Assembly: GCF_001704155.1 (NCBI RefSeq)
Contig: NZ_CP016294.1
Location: forward strand, 167,001-231,000
Direction of reading: 5' to 3'
Source: Stenotrophomonas rhizophila
GTDB lineage: Bacteria; Pseudomonadota; Gammaproteobacteria; Xanthomonadales; Xanthomonadaceae
Length of the DNA: 64,000 bases
Shown: positions 16,776-30,165 of the stretch, one piece after another
How the letters are laid out: each line of letters begins with the position of its first letter
Position numbering within the stretch: the first letter of the stretch is position 1
Translations under genes and position numbers: made by a program
Notes under the pieces: model-generated
Database searches by the model: none
Seen by the model: the letters and a program-made list of their open reading frames with translations, nothing else
Told to the model about the DNA's origin: nothing

Positions 16776-17069
16776 ATGCTCCCGCCCGACTTCCGATGGA
16801 TCAAACCCGCCGCCACCGCCTACGACGAAACGGTGATCGCCCATGGCGACACGTGGGTGGTCCACATCTATCAACCCGAGCGAGGCAGGGAATGGGTGGC
16901 CATGCTTGATGCGCATCGGGAGCCGGAAGGCCGGCGGCACCGGCGCTGCACCGCCTTTGCCAATGGCAAAACCGGCGCCGAGCTATGGGTGCAGCGGGAG
17001 CAGGCGCGGCTTCGGTTGGAGATACAGGATAGGGTGGGAACTCAGAGGTTTCTGATACAACGAACCTGA
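16776..17069 (+). CDS. Small hypothetical protein
   Basis: A 97-residue basic product beginning MLPPDFRWIKPAATAYDETV, with an Arg-rich middle and no signal or membrane segment. Codon use is consistent with a real gene, and the frame has a plausible start, but no family is recognised. Confidence 0.5.
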   Translation: MLPPDFRWIKPAATAYDETVIAHGDTWVVHIYQPERGREWVAMLDAHREPEGRRHRRCTAFANGKTGAELWVQREQARLRLEIQDRVGTQRFLIQRT

Positions 17070-17141
17070 GGAAGCAGGTAGCCTTCTGCATTCTTGCCCA
17101 GGTCGCGACGCGACGGGTCTTACACGTTGAAGGAACCAACG

Positions 17142-17516
17142 ATGACGAATGAAGAAGCTTCCGTTGAGGACTTCAACAGCAAGATCGCTCGCATGCGGAA
17201 GGACCTGGCTGCCAGAGGCGGTAGCCTGAGCCTGAGCTTGGCCGCTCCACCGCTTTGGAGAATCGCCTGGCGGTTGGGCTTGAAGTGGACACCGCCGTTG
17301 TTCCGGAGCTTCTGGGTCAATGCCCTGGCGTTCGGGAGCGTATGGGCCGTGGTGTGGCTGATCGCCTGGATGTACCTTCCGTTCCTTCCAATGCCCGATG
17401 GCGTAGCGGCCGTTGGAGCGGCACTATTCGGCGGATCGACCTTCGCGGTGGTGATGGCCGGCGTCGCGGATGTTCACCGCAAACGACTGCAACTTCCACC
17501 CTGGCGCAGATACTGA
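17142..17516 (+). CDS. Small two-helix membrane protein (DUF6404-like)
   Basis: A 124-residue protein: charged N-terminal helix (EDFNSKIARMRKDL), then APPLWRIAWRLGLKWTPPLF, and two transmembrane helices (about residues 58-78 and 85-105). The APPLxRLxWRLGxxxPPP pattern matches the DUF6404 family as I remember it; function unknown. Shine-Dalgarno GAAGGA precedes the ATG at 17142; the longer frame from 17094 is not supported. Confidence 0.7.
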   Translation: MTNEEASVEDFNSKIARMRKDLAARGGSLSLSLAAPPLWRIAWRLGLKWTPPLFRSFWVNALAFGSVWAVVWLIAWMYLPFLPMPDGVAAVGAALFGGSTFAVVMAGVADVHRKRLQLPPWRRY

Positions 17517-17556
17517 TCCGAAATGGGCTGCACTTGGCGGTGAGCACTTCTGCAGC

Positions 17557-20985
<3,429 letters not shown>

Positions 20986-21060
20986 GGGTTGGCAGGTGGG
21001 TGGGTGCAACCCATCAGATTATCACGCGCGCAGGCTGCGGAACCCTTGCCGGATCGCTTG

Positions 21061-21462
21061 TCAGACTGTTCCGTCTGCTGGATGGTGAACTCCATCCTCC
21101 ACGGGAACGTAGGGTATGGCGAAGGGGTTGATGCCTTCCAGGCACCCGACGTTGAACCCGTACTGATGAGGGTTCGAGCGGCGTCGGTGATGGGTGTAGA
21201 TGCCGCAGTTGCTGCAGAAGTAGTGCTTGGCCGTGTGTGTGTTGAACTCGTAGCGCTTGAGGTGCTCTGCCCCCTTCACGACACGAAGCCCGGAGAGAGG
21301 CACCGAAGCCACCACCGCGCCTTTGCGCCGACAGATCGAGCAGTCACACCGGCGTGGGCTCTCGATGCCGTTGGGAAGATCAAGCTCCAGCTCCACGGCG
21401 CCGCAGTGGCACGTGGCGCGGTGCTTGGGTTGGATGGGGACGCCGCCAACTTCCTTCAGCAT
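21061..21462 (-). CDS. GFA family glutathione-dependent formaldehyde-activating-like protein
   Basis: A 133-residue protein with the zinc-binding Cys pattern of the GFA/CENP-V family: CHCG near residue 18, CDCSICRRKG near residue 39 and FCSNCG near residue 82. Family members bind zinc and glutathione adducts; few have a proven activity. Normal length. It lies between the kinase gene and the tautomerase gene in the same orientation but with gaps of about 50 and 140 bases, so no operon is implied. Confidence 0.88.
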   Translation of the reverse strand: MLKEVGGVPIQPKHRATCHCGAVELELDLPNGIESPRRCDCSICRRKGAVVASVPLSGLRVVKGAEHLKRYEFNTHTAKHYFCSNCGIYTHHRRRSNPHQYGFNVGCLEGINPFAIPYVPVEDGVHHPADGTV

Positions 21463-21601
21463 GTGCAGTTCACCTTGGCTCTAACCAAATCCAATCTGGT
21501 GCCCGGACCGAATCCACGTCGCATCCACTGGGCCATTGAAGCCCACCACGGCATCCACTCCGCAACGCGGGCAGAGCGCGGTCTGATCTTCGATGGGAGG
21601 C

Positions 21602-21982
21602 TCACGTCGCATACTGCGCCACACCATTGCCGAACGACCAGTTCTCGCGCTTCACCTCCACCAGGTTGATGAAGACATCCTCAAGGCGAATGCCCACCGC
21701 TTCGTGCAGGCCATGGGCGACGGCGCTGTAGAAGGCTTTCTTCTGCTCCAGCGTGCGGCCCTCGTTCCAGGTGACCTGGATGCAGATGAAGTCATCGGTG
21801 CGCGCAATGCCCAGGTAGCCGGGGTCGTAGATGAGTCCATCCGGTTCGTGCTCCTGGATGATCTGGAAGCGATCATCCTTCGGCACGCCGATGCTGAGCA
21901 TGGCGTCGTACACCACCTGGCCAACCTGCTGCCGGTAGGCGGCGGTCTTGCCTTTGCGGAGGTCAATGCGGGCCAAAGGCAT
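21602..21982 (-). CDS. Tautomerase family protein (4-oxalocrotonate tautomerase superfamily)
   Basis: A 126-residue protein starting MPLARIDL, so that Pro1 after Met removal is the catalytic base as in the tautomerase superfamily; the start at 21982 is chosen for that reason over 22024. Further conserved-looking blocks are DDRFQIIQEH, IQVTWNEGRTLEQKKAFY and EDVFINLVEV. The length fits the long single-chain tautomerases whose natural substrates are mostly unknown. Confidence 0.88.
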   Translation of the reverse strand: MPLARIDLRKGKTAAYRQQVGQVVYDAMLSIGVPKDDRFQIIQEHEPDGLIYDPGYLGIARTDDFICIQVTWNEGRTLEQKKAFYSAVAHGLHEAVGIRLEDVFINLVEVKRENWSFGNGVAQYAT

Positions 21983-22082
21983 GGCGGACTCCTCACGGAT
22001 CTGTGTGCCTGGCAATGGAAGCACATGGGCGGGTGCGGTGCCACTACATGGCGCTGCGTGGGGGCCCGCCCAGCCTCGGTCC

Positions 22083-22403
22083 TCAGCGGTCCTTTACTTG
22101 CGCGCGCCAGGTGATGGGCTTGTCTGCCGCTGTGGCCTGGTCTTTGAACTGGCCGTCGTTCCAAAGCGGCCTGACGGTGATCTGGCCGTGGACCACTTCA
22201 ATCCTTATATGGACACCCACGTCAAAGCCGAACCTGCGCAGCCAGGTGCCGCGCAGCATCACAAAGGGAACGGGGCCAAAGTGGTCGCGGTCGCGCTCGA
22301 AGATCTGCGGAACCGCACGTACGTTGTTGATCTGGCTGTACTGCATCCACCGCTCGCGCGGGACGCGGTGGTCTTCAGTCGGCTGGGCCGGGTCGCTCTT
22401 CAT
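22083..22403 (-). CDS. SymE-like toxin family protein
   Basis: A 106-residue product whose core VPFVMLRGTWLRRFGFDVG and the following IRIEVVHGQITVRPL match the SymE fold (AbrB-like, turned into an RNA endonuclease or nucleic-acid-compacting toxin in E. coli SymE). In E. coli translation is repressed by the antisense RNA SymR. A strong Shine-Dalgarno (TTTGGAGG) lies 6 bases before the ATG at 22403. The leader upstream is unusually structured (22451-22559). SymE-like genes in this family often accompany RHS loci; an RHS remnant lies 10 kb away. Confidence 0.7.
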   Translation of the reverse strand: MKSDPAQPTEDHRVPRERWMQYSQINNVRAVPQIFERDRDHFGPVPFVMLRGTWLRRFGFDVGVHIRIEVVHGQITVRPLWNDGQFKDQATAADKPITWRAQVKDR

Positions 22404-22560
22404 GGTTTGCCTCCAAACGGGGAATGGCCCCCGCCGGTGAGGGCGAGGGCGTCGGGAGGTCAAAAACCGTGCATAACCAGACGGCGGGCGTATTCCCCCG
22501 TAAAGGGTCTTGTATTAACCACCCTCCCGACATGGGGCATCCACTATTTTCGGTTATGCG
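22404..22560 (-). promoter_or_regulatory. Structured leader of the SymE-like gene with interleaved inverted repeats
   Basis: Two inverted repeats interleave in a pseudoknot-like order: GTCGGGAGG at 22451-22459 pairs with 22523-22531, and GCATAACC at 22471-22478 pairs with 22552-22559. They could form alternative structures or a pseudoknot in the leader RNA or in an antisense RNA. A minus-strand open frame (22375-22650) crosses the region but looks like a by-product. The rest of the 319-base gap to 22722 shows no gene. The regulatory role is inference. Confidence 0.4.
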
Positions 22561-22722
22561 GAGTTTTTGAGCTCCGGCACCCACCATGCAGACGTCGGCT
22601 GCGCAACACAAAACGATTGTTTCTGTTGAATTTTCGATTTCAGTAGGCACAGCCTACTGGTGACGCGTGCAGCCCGTTGCAGCATTCCGATTGGTGTTTC
22701 TGTGTGAACCAGCCCACGCATC

Positions 22723-23433
22723 TCACCCACCCCCGTAAAGCTTCTCCGCGCTCTGGAACAGGATCCAGCTTGTCGCAATGAACTTGTCCCCGCCCTGCGG
22801 GCGGTTGCCCCGGTGGGTGTGGGTGAATGCGGTAGGCGCAATCAGCAGGCTGCCGGTGCGCGGGGCGATCTTCCGGTCCTGGAACAGGAACTCGGTTTCG
22901 CCGGCGTCGAACTCGTCGTTGAGGTACAGCGTCCACAGCAGGTGCCGGTGCAGGGTCTCCGCACCGGGGTCGCGCGGGTAAAGCTCGCAGTGCCAATAGG
23001 GGTAACCGCCCTCGCCCGCCGCGTACCACTGCAGGTTGATGGCGCCCGGGCGCAGGCAGGTACGGGCCAGTTCGGACAGCGCGTTGTCGTCCATGCCGGG
23101 GAAATCTTCAGCCTTCAGGCGGCGCGCGGTGCCATCGTTGTCTTGAACCTGCAACATCAGCGGGGAGATCAGCGCCTGTGGATAACGGCGTAGATAAGTC
23201 AAAACCCCGCTGAATACTGCTTGTTGCAGCTGGATTTCCACCTGGCGCCACTCGGGACGCCCACTTATGCGCAGATCCTTGCTGTGCTTGAGTTCCGGGA
23301 ACACGCCGCTGCCTACTTCGCCGGGCTTCAACTGTGCGCTGGCGCGCATCTGGGCCTGTATGGCGGCGCAGGTCTCAACGGGGATGGCGTTGTGGATTAC
23401 TTCGATGAAGTCGAGAGGGGTATCGGCCGGCAT
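22723..23433 (-). CDS. 2OG-Fe(II) oxygenase family protein
   Basis: A 236-residue soluble protein with a jelly-roll 2-oxoglutarate/Fe(II) dioxygenase pattern in its C-terminal half: GGYPYWHCELYPRD around residue 148 (first metal His and acidic residue), LLWTLYLND, the ETEFLFQDRKIAPRTG segment and FTHTHRGN around residue 212 with the second metal His and an Arg that would hold 2-oxoglutarate. The pattern is of the prolyl 4-hydroxylase-like branch; substrate unknown. It is 101 bases from fbp, same strand. Confidence 0.82.
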   Translation of the reverse strand: MPADTPLDFIEVIHNAIPVETCAAIQAQMRASAQLKPGEVGSGVFPELKHSKDLRISGRPEWRQVEIQLQQAVFSGVLTYLRRYPQALISPLMLQVQDNDGTARRLKAEDFPGMDDNALSELARTCLRPGAINLQWYAAGEGGYPYWHCELYPRDPGAETLHRHLLWTLYLNDEFDAGETEFLFQDRKIAPRTGSLLIAPTAFTHTHRGNRPQGGDKFIATSWILFQSAEKLYGGG

Positions 23434-23534
23434 GGGGTCATCCGTGGGCGTTTCAGCCCGATGGTGACCTGTGTTGGTGCAGGTGTCACCCCGTTGCCAT
23501 GATTGGGAACGGGGTCACAAAGGGTCGCGCTACG

Positions 23535-24548
23535 TCAGGCCCGGGCGTCGTGCTCGCGGTGGTAGCGGGTGGCTTCGGCCACTTCGTTGCGTGAGCCGAG
23601 GAACACCGGCACGCGCTGGTGCAGGTGGTCGGGCTGGATGTCCAGGATGCGCTCGCGGCCGGTGGTGGCGGCGCCGCCGGCCTGTTCCACCAGCAGGCCC
23701 ATGGGGTTGGCTTCGTACATCAGGCGCAGCTTGCCGGCCTTGCTGGTGTCCTTCTTGTCCCACGGGTAGATGAAGATGCCGCCGCGGGTAAGGATGCGGT
23801 GCACGTCGGCCACCATGCTGGCGATCCAGCGCATGTTGAAGTTCTTGCCGCGCGCGCCTTCCTTGCCGGCCAGCAGGTCCTGCACGTAGCCCTGCATCGG
23901 GGCTTCCCAATGGCGCTGGTTGGACATGTTGATGGCGAATTCCTGGGTGTCCTCTGGAATGCGCATGTCACGCTGGGTGAGCACGAATTCGCCGGTTTCA
24001 CGGTCCAGGGTGAACGAATGGGTGCCGTGGCCGGTGGTGAGCACCATCTGCGTGCTGGGGCCGTAGATGCAGTAGCCCGCCGCGATCTGGGCGGTGCCCG
24101 GCTGCAGGAAGCTCTCGTCGGTGGGCTGTTCGGTGCCCGCCGGGCTGCGCAGCACCGAGAAAATGGTACCGACCGAGACGTTCACGTCGATGTTGGAGCT
24201 GCCATCGAGGGGATCGAACAGCAGCAGGAAGTCGCCGCGCGGGTAGGTGTCCGGCACGGGCTGGCAGTGGTCCATTTCCTCGGAGGCACAGGCCGCCAGG
24301 TGGCCGCCCCAGGCGTTGGCCTCGAGCAGGATCTCGTTGCTGATCACGTCGAGCTTCTTCTGCGCCTCGCCCTGGACGTTGCCGGTACCGGCGTCGCCGA
24401 GCACGCCGCCCAGCGCGCCCTTGCTGACCGCGATGGAGATGTTGGTGCAGGCGCGGCCAACCACTGCGATGAGCTGGCGCAGGTCGGCATTGATGCGGCC
24501 TGCGTGCTGCTCTTCAATCAGGTACCGGGTAAGCGACGTACGGGACAT
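23535..24548 (-). CDS. fbp: Fructose-1,6-bisphosphatase class I
   Basis: Hydrolyses fructose 1,6-bisphosphate to fructose 6-phosphate in gluconeogenesis. The 337-residue protein shows the metal-binding segment ASEEMD, the [20 protein letters not shown] active-site block, and the C-terminal substrate block with [20 protein letters not shown]. The frame is open upstream to 25322 as a shadow of the aminotransferase gene; ATG at 24548 ([14 protein letters not shown]) is the family start. Gluconeogenesis genes next to a uronate pathway suit growth on acids or pyruvate (inference). Confidence 0.96.
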   Translation of the reverse strand: MSRTSLTRYLIEEQHAGRINADLRQLIAVVGRACTNISIAVSKGALGGVLGDAGTGNVQGEAQKKLDVISNEILLEANAWGGHLAACASEEMDHCQPVPDTYPRGDFLLLFDPLDGSSNIDVNVSVGTIFSVLRSPAGTEQPTDESFLQPGTAQIAAGYCIYGPSTQMVLTTGHGTHSFTLDRETGEFVLTQRDMRIPEDTQEFAINMSNQRHWEAPMQGYVQDLLAGKEGARGKNFNMRWIASMVADVHRILTRGGIFIYPWDKKDTSKAGKLRLMYEANPMGLLVEQAGGAATTGRERILDIQPDHLHQRVPVFLGSRNEVAEATRYHREHDARA

Positions 24549-24647
24549 GGAATGGCTGCCAAAGACATTTCGGGGGCCGTATTGTGGCCCGTTCGGCAGG
24601 GCATTACGAGGCAACCGGGACACGTAACCGGTTTCAACCTGCCTGCA

Positions 24648-24679
24648 CGAAAAGAAAAACGGCCGCACGTGGCGGCCGT
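24648..24679 (-). terminator. Rho-independent terminator of the aminotransferase gene
   Basis: An 8-bp perfect GC-rich stem (24659-24666 with 24672-24679), followed on the minus strand by a T-rich run (24658 down to 24648). Lies 25 bases after the aminotransferase stop. Confidence 0.85.
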
Positions 24680-24703
24680 CCTTCATTTCACCGTTGCAGC
24701 AGC

Positions 24704-25918
24704 TCAGCCCTTGGCGACGGTCGACACGGCCTTGGCCACGTACTCCAGGTTGCCCTGGTTCAGCGCGGCCACGCAGATGCGGCCGGTGCCCACGGCGTAG
24801 ATGCCGTACTCGTCGCGCAGGCGGTCCACCTGCGCGCGGCTCAGGCCCGAATACGAGAACATGCCGGCCTGGTCGTTGATGAAGGCGAACTCCGGTGCAC
24901 CGGCGGCCACCAGCTTGTCCACCAGGCCGTGGCGCAGGGCGTGGATGCGCTCGCGCATCTCGGTCAGTTCCTGCTCCCACAGCTGGCGCAGCTCGGGGCT
25001 GGTCAGCACGCCGGCCACCAGGGCCGCGCCGTGGGTGGAGGGGCTGGAGTAGATGGTGCGGATGATGCGCTTGACCTGCGACTGCACGGCCTTGGCGGCG
25101 TTCGCATCCGGGGCCACCACCGACAGCGCGCCCACGCGTTCGCCATACAGCGAGAACGACTTGGAGTACGAGTTGGCGACCACGAAGCTGTCGATGCCGG
25201 CCTCGGCGATGATGCGCACGGCGGCGCCATCTTCGTCGATACCCTTGTCGAAGCCCTGGTAGGCCATGTCGATGAACGGGAACAGCTGGCGTTCCTTCAG
25301 CAGCTCGGCCACCTGCTTCCACTGGGCCACGGTGAGGTCGGCGCCGGTGGGGTTGTGGCAGCAGGCGTGCAGCAGCACCACGGTGCCCGGCTGCAGCTTG
25401 TTCAGGTCAGCCAGCATGCCGGCGAAATCCACGCCGTGGGTGGCCGGGTCGAAGTAGGCGTACTCGACCACTTCAAAGCCGGCCGCGCCGAACACCGCGC
25501 GATGGTTTTCCCAGCTCGGGTTGCTGATGGCGATGGTGGCGTGCGGCAGCAGGCGGTGCAGCAGGTCCGCGCCCACGCGCAGGGCACCGCTGCCACCGAT
25601 GGTCTGCGAGGTGGCCACGCGGCCGGCGGCCAGCAGCGGCGAATCTTTGCCGAAGACCAGTTCGCGGGTGGCCTGGGTGTAGGCAGGCAGGCCGTCGATC
25701 GGCAGGTAGCCGCGCGGTTTGGCTTCGCCAGCCAGCTGCTGCTCGATCTGCTTCACGGCGCGAAGCAGCGGAATGCGGCCGCTTTCGTCGTAATAGATGC
25801 CCACGCCCAGGTTGACCTTGGTGGGGCGGCTGTCGGCGTTGTATGCCTCGGTCAGGCCCAGGATCGGGTCGCCCGGGACCAGTTCCACATTTGCAAAGAA
25901 GGACACGGCGGTACTCAT
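24704..25918 (-). CDS. tyrB: Aromatic amino acid aminotransferase (class I, PLP)
   Basis: A 404-residue PLP enzyme of aminotransferase fold I, subfamily Ia, that interconverts aromatic amino acids (or aspartate) and their 2-oxo acids. Visible motifs: [54 protein letters not shown] and [17 protein letters not shown], where the Lys after SYS holds PLP. Aspartate versus aromatic specificity cannot be decided from sequence alone; family resemblance favours TyrB/AspC type. Start ATG at 25918. Divergent from the TonB receptor at 26056; own terminator downstream. Confidence 0.9.
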   Translation of the reverse strand: MSTAVSFFANVELVPGDPILGLTEAYNADSRPTKVNLGVGIYYDESGRIPLLRAVKQIEQQLAGEAKPRGYLPIDGLPAYTQATRELVFGKDSPLLAAGRVATSQTIGGSGALRVGADLLHRLLPHATIAISNPSWENHRAVFGAAGFEVVEYAYFDPATHGVDFAGMLADLNKLQPGTVVLLHACCHNPTGADLTVAQWKQVAELLKERQLFPFIDMAYQGFDKGIDEDGAAVRIIAEAGIDSFVVANSYSKSFSLYGERVGALSVVAPDANAAKAVQSQVKRIIRTIYSSPSTHGAALVAGVLTSPELRQLWEQELTEMRERIHALRHGLVDKLVAAGAPEFAFINDQAGMFSYSGLSRAQVDRLRDEYGIYAVGTGRICVAALNQGNLEYVAKAVSTVAKG

Positions 25919-26055
25919 TCGGATGACGGATGGGGGAGGTTGGCGCGAAACTACCTCATCGTAACAAAGCCTCGGCGTGGGCGCGGCGGCTGCCGTCACG
26001 CTTGGGACCGTACCCTGTCGTGCGGTGCTCATTTTCTGGAGATTCCCCTCTGCGC

Positions 26056-28191
26056 ATGTTCCGTCTTACCCCCCTGGCGTACTGGTGTGCGCTGCTTTCG
26101 GCCACCGCCCTGCCGAACCTGGCACAGGCCCAGGCTGCCCCGGTTTCCGCTGCCCCGATCGAGCGGCTGCCCACGGTTCAGGTGCAGGCCGCACGGGGCC
26201 AGCAGGTGGCCGATGTGGATCTGCCGGCCTCGCTCAGCACGGTGTGGCTGGATGACGATGCCAACGGCACCCTGGCCCAGATCGCTGACGCATTGAGCGG
26301 GGTGCCCGGCGTGGTCGCACGCGACCGCCAGAACCTGGCCCAGGACACCCAGCTTTCCATCCGGGGCTTCGGCGCGCGTTCCACCTTCGGGGTGCGCGGG
26401 GTGCGGGTGCTGGTGGACGGGGTGCCGGCCACCATGCCCGATGGGCAGGGTCAGCTCTCGCACGCCAGCATGCTTTCCGCCCAGCGCGTAGAGGTGCTGC
26501 GCGGGCCGTTCTCGGCGCTGTACGGAAACTCGTCCGGCGGCGTGGTGCAGGTGTGGAGCGCCGATGGCCAGGCCGGCGATCCCTGGCGGCTGCGGGTGGC
26601 CGGCGGCAGCGACGGCACGCTCAGCGCCGGGGCGCAGCTGCGCGGCGAGCAGGGCCCGGTGCGCTACAACGTGGCGACCAACCACTTCCGCACCGATGGC
26701 TGGCGCGAGCACAGCGCAGCGCGCCGCGAATCGGTGAACGCGCGGCTGGGCACCGACGTGGGCGGCGGCCAGCTGGACCTGGTGCTGAACTACTTCGATT
26801 CCCCCGACGCGAAGGACCCGCTGGGCCTCACCCGCGAGCAGGTGCGGCAGGACCCGCGCCAGGCCACGGCGGTGGCCACCCAGTACAACACCCGAAAATC
26901 GGTGCGCCAGGCGCAGGCTGGGCTGGTGTTCACCCGCACCCAAGGGGCCCAGACCTGGCGCGCGATGGGCTATGCCGGGCAGCGCAGCGTGGAGCAGTTC
27001 CTGGCCATTCCGCCGGGGCCGCAGGCCAACCCGCTGCACGCCGGTGGGGTGATCGACCTGGACGGCGGCTATGGCGGGCTGGACCTGCGCTGGGGCTGGC
27101 AGGGCGACTGGGCCGGGCGGCCGCTGGAAGTGGTGATCGGCGCCAATGCCGACCAGCAGCAGCAGGATCGACGCGGTTATGAGAATTTCGTCGGCGATAC
27201 GCTGGGTGTGCGCGGCGCACTGCGGCGCGACCAGGCCGACCGGGTGCGCAACGTGGACCAGTTCGCGCAGGCGTTCTGGCAGTGGGCGCCGCGCTGGTCG
27301 CTGCTGCTGGGCGTGCGCCACAGCGAGGTGCGGTTCCGCTCCAACGACCACTACGTCACCGCGCGCAACCCGGACGACAGCGGCGCGCGCGACTACTCCG
27401 CCACCACGCCGGTGGCCGGGGTGGTGTTCCACGCCAGCGATGCCTGGCGGGTGTATGCCTCGGCCGGACGCGGGTTTGAAACGCCCACCTTCAACGAACT
27501 GGGCTACCGGTCAGATGGCGCGGCCGGGTTGGCGCTGAACCTCTCGGCCGCGCGCAGCCGGAACCTGGAGCTGGGCGGAAAGTGGCGCGGTGCCGGTGGC
27601 GCGTCCTTCGATGCAGCGGTGTTCCGCGCCGATACCGATGACGAGCTGGCCGTGGCCAGCAACACCAACGGGCGCAGCACCTACCGCAACATCGGCAGGA
27701 CCCGCCGGCAGGGCGTGGAAGCCAGCCTGCAGCTGCCGATCACCGCGGCGCTGGAGGCCAGCCTGGCCTATACCTACGTGGAAGCCACGGTGCGCGAGCC
27801 GTATCTGGTGTGCGCGGGCACGGGCTGCGCCGTCCCCAACACGGTGGTGGCGGCCGGCTCACGGCTGCCCGGCGTGCCGGAGCAGCAGTGGTTCGGGCGG
27901 CTGCAGTACCAGCCCGGCGCGTGGCAGTGGGCCGGCGAGGTGGTGGCCTCAAGCGATACGGTGGTGAATGACCTGGCCACCGACCAGGCGCCAGGGTATG
28001 CCCTGTTCAATCTGGAAGCGGCCCGCAGGTGGACCACCGCGCAGGGCGCGCTGCGGGTGTTCGCGAGGGTGGACAACGTGCTGGACCAGCGTTACATCGG
28101 CTCGGTGATCGTCAACGACGGCAACCAGCGGTTCTTCGAACCGGGGCCGGACCGACGCTACAGCGTGGGGGTGCAGTGGGCGTGGCAATGA
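26056..28191 (+). CDS. TonB-dependent outer-membrane receptor (siderophore type)
   Basis: A 711-residue receptor with a signal peptide (cleavage near AQAQA), a plug domain with the IRGFGARSTFGVRGVRVLVD and EVLRGPFSALYGNSSGGVV blocks, and a beta-barrel ending in an aromatic residue pattern (RRYSVGVQWAWQ) as required for outer-membrane assembly. The single-barrel size and plug resemble FecA/PfeA-like iron-complex receptors rather than the larger carbohydrate receptors. No Fur box was identified with confidence in the 137-base gap upstream. It converges on the small acidic protein gene at 28213. Confidence 0.9.
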   Translation: MFRLTPLAYWCALLSATALPNLAQAQAAPVSAAPIERLPTVQVQAARGQQVADVDLPASLSTVWLDDDANGTLAQIADALSGVPGVVARDRQNLAQDTQLSIRGFGARSTFGVRGVRVLVDGVPATMPDGQGQLSHASMLSAQRVEVLRGPFSALYGNSSGGVVQVWSADGQAGDPWRLRVAGGSDGTLSAGAQLRGEQGPVRYNVATNHFRTDGWREHSAARRESVNARLGTDVGGGQLDLVLNYFDSPDAKDPLGLTREQVRQDPRQATAVATQYNTRKSVRQAQAGLVFTRTQGAQTWRAMGYAGQRSVEQFLAIPPGPQANPLHAGGVIDLDGGYGGLDLRWGWQGDWAGRPLEVVIGANADQQQQDRRGYENFVGDTLGVRGALRRDQADRVRNVDQFAQAFWQWAPRWSLLLGVRHSEVRFRSNDHYVTARNPDDSGARDYSATTPVAGVVFHASDAWRVYASAGRGFETPTFNELGYRSDGAAGLALNLSAARSRNLELGGKWRGAGGASFDAAVFRADTDDELAVASNTNGRSTYRNIGRTRRQGVEASLQLPITAALEASLAYTYVEATVREPYLVCAGTGCAVPNTVVAAGSRLPGVPEQQWFGRLQYQPGAWQWAGEVVASSDTVVNDLATDQAPGYALFNLEAARRWTTAQGALRVFARVDNVLDQRYIGSVIVNDGNQRFFEPGPDRRYSVGVQWAWQ

Positions 28192-28212
28192 TCCACGCCC
28201 ACCCTGCCCCAT

Positions 28213-29107
<895 letters not shown>

Positions 29108-29203
29108 GCGGCGCGTGCAGCCGGCCTTTACGGGCCGGACACGGGCGTTTCACGCCCTGCGCGGTACAGCTGGCCTCCCGCCTTGCACTGGAGTGGCGCC
29201 GCC

Positions 29204-30160
29204 ATGGCCCGACCGATCTGGACTGGAACCCTGTCATTCGGGCTGCTGAATGTGCCGGTGTCGCTGATGTCGGGCGAGCGCAAGACCGACCTCAGCTTCC
29301 GCATGCTAGATTCACGCGACCGCAAGCCGATCCGCTTCGAGCGGGTCAACGCCGATACCGGCGAAGAAGTGCCGTGGAAGGACATCGTCAAGGCTTACGA
29401 ATACGACAAGGGCAGTTATGTCGTGCTGGATGAGGCCGATATCAAATCGGCCGCGCCGGAAAGCCACGAAACCGTGGAAGTGGAAAGCTTCGTCGACGCA
29501 AGCCAGATCGACCCGCGCTACTTCGAAAAGCCCTACCTGCTGGTACCGGGCAAAAAAGCCGAGAAGGGCTACGTGCTGCTGCGCGAAACCCTGCGCAGCA
29601 CCGGCAAGGTGGGGATTGCCCGCGTGGTGGTGCGCACCCGCGAATACCTGTGCGCGGTGATGCCGCACGAGCATGCGCTGGTGCTGCTCATCCTGCGCTA
29701 CCCGCAGGAGCTGGTGGATCCTGAAGAACACAAGCTGCCTACCGGCTCGCTGGCCGACTACCGGATCAGCAGCAAGGAAACGGCGATGGCCGAGCAGCTG
29801 ATCGAATCGATGTCCGGTGAATGGAAGCCGGACGACTACCACGACGAATTCCGCGAACGCCTGCAGGCAGTGCTGACCAAGCGCATCAAACAGAAGGGCG
29901 GCACCACCACCGTGGAAGACGAGCCGGCCGCGCCGCATGACGCCACCACCAACGTGGTGGACTTCATGTCGCTGCTGCAGAAGAGCCTGGATGCGAAGAA
30001 ACGGACCCCGGCCAAGAAGACGGCGGTGTCGAAGGTGGTGAAGAAGGCGGCACCTGCGAAGAAGGCAGCCAAAACCACCAAGGCGGCAACCAAGGCGACC
30101 AAAGCCACGAAGGCGACGAAGAAGCCTGCCAAGAGCGCGCCGACGCGCAAGGCCGGGTAA
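29204..30160 (+). CDS. ku: Ku protein, non-homologous end joining
   Basis: Bacterial Ku forms a homodimeric ring on double-strand DNA ends and recruits LigD. The 318-residue protein starts MARPIWTGTLSFGLLNVPVS, has the Ku core with YEYDKGSYVVLDEADI and FEKPYLLVPGKKAEKGYVLL, and ends in a low-complexity Lys/Ala/Thr tail (about residues 265-318) typical of the variable DNA-binding extension. The ligD start codon follows 5 bases after the stop, so both are co-translated parts of one unit. ATG 29204 is the family start. Confidence 0.95.
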   Translation: MARPIWTGTLSFGLLNVPVSLMSGERKTDLSFRMLDSRDRKPIRFERVNADTGEEVPWKDIVKAYEYDKGSYVVLDEADIKSAAPESHETVEVESFVDASQIDPRYFEKPYLLVPGKKAEKGYVLLRETLRSTGKVGIARVVVRTREYLCAVMPHEHALVLLILRYPQELVDPEEHKLPTGSLADYRISSKETAMAEQLIESMSGEWKPDDYHDEFRERLQAVLTKRIKQKGGTTTVEDEPAAPHDATTNVVDFMSLLQKSLDAKKRTPAKKTAVSKVVKKAAPAKKAAKTTKAATKATKATKATKKPAKSAPTRKAG

Positions 30161-30165
30161 GCGCC

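Noticed and set aside
22375..22650. 91-codon minus-strand frame through the SymE leader
   Set aside because: It overlaps the start of the SymE-like gene and the structured repeats, has no ribosome-binding site, and reads like a by-product of the leader.
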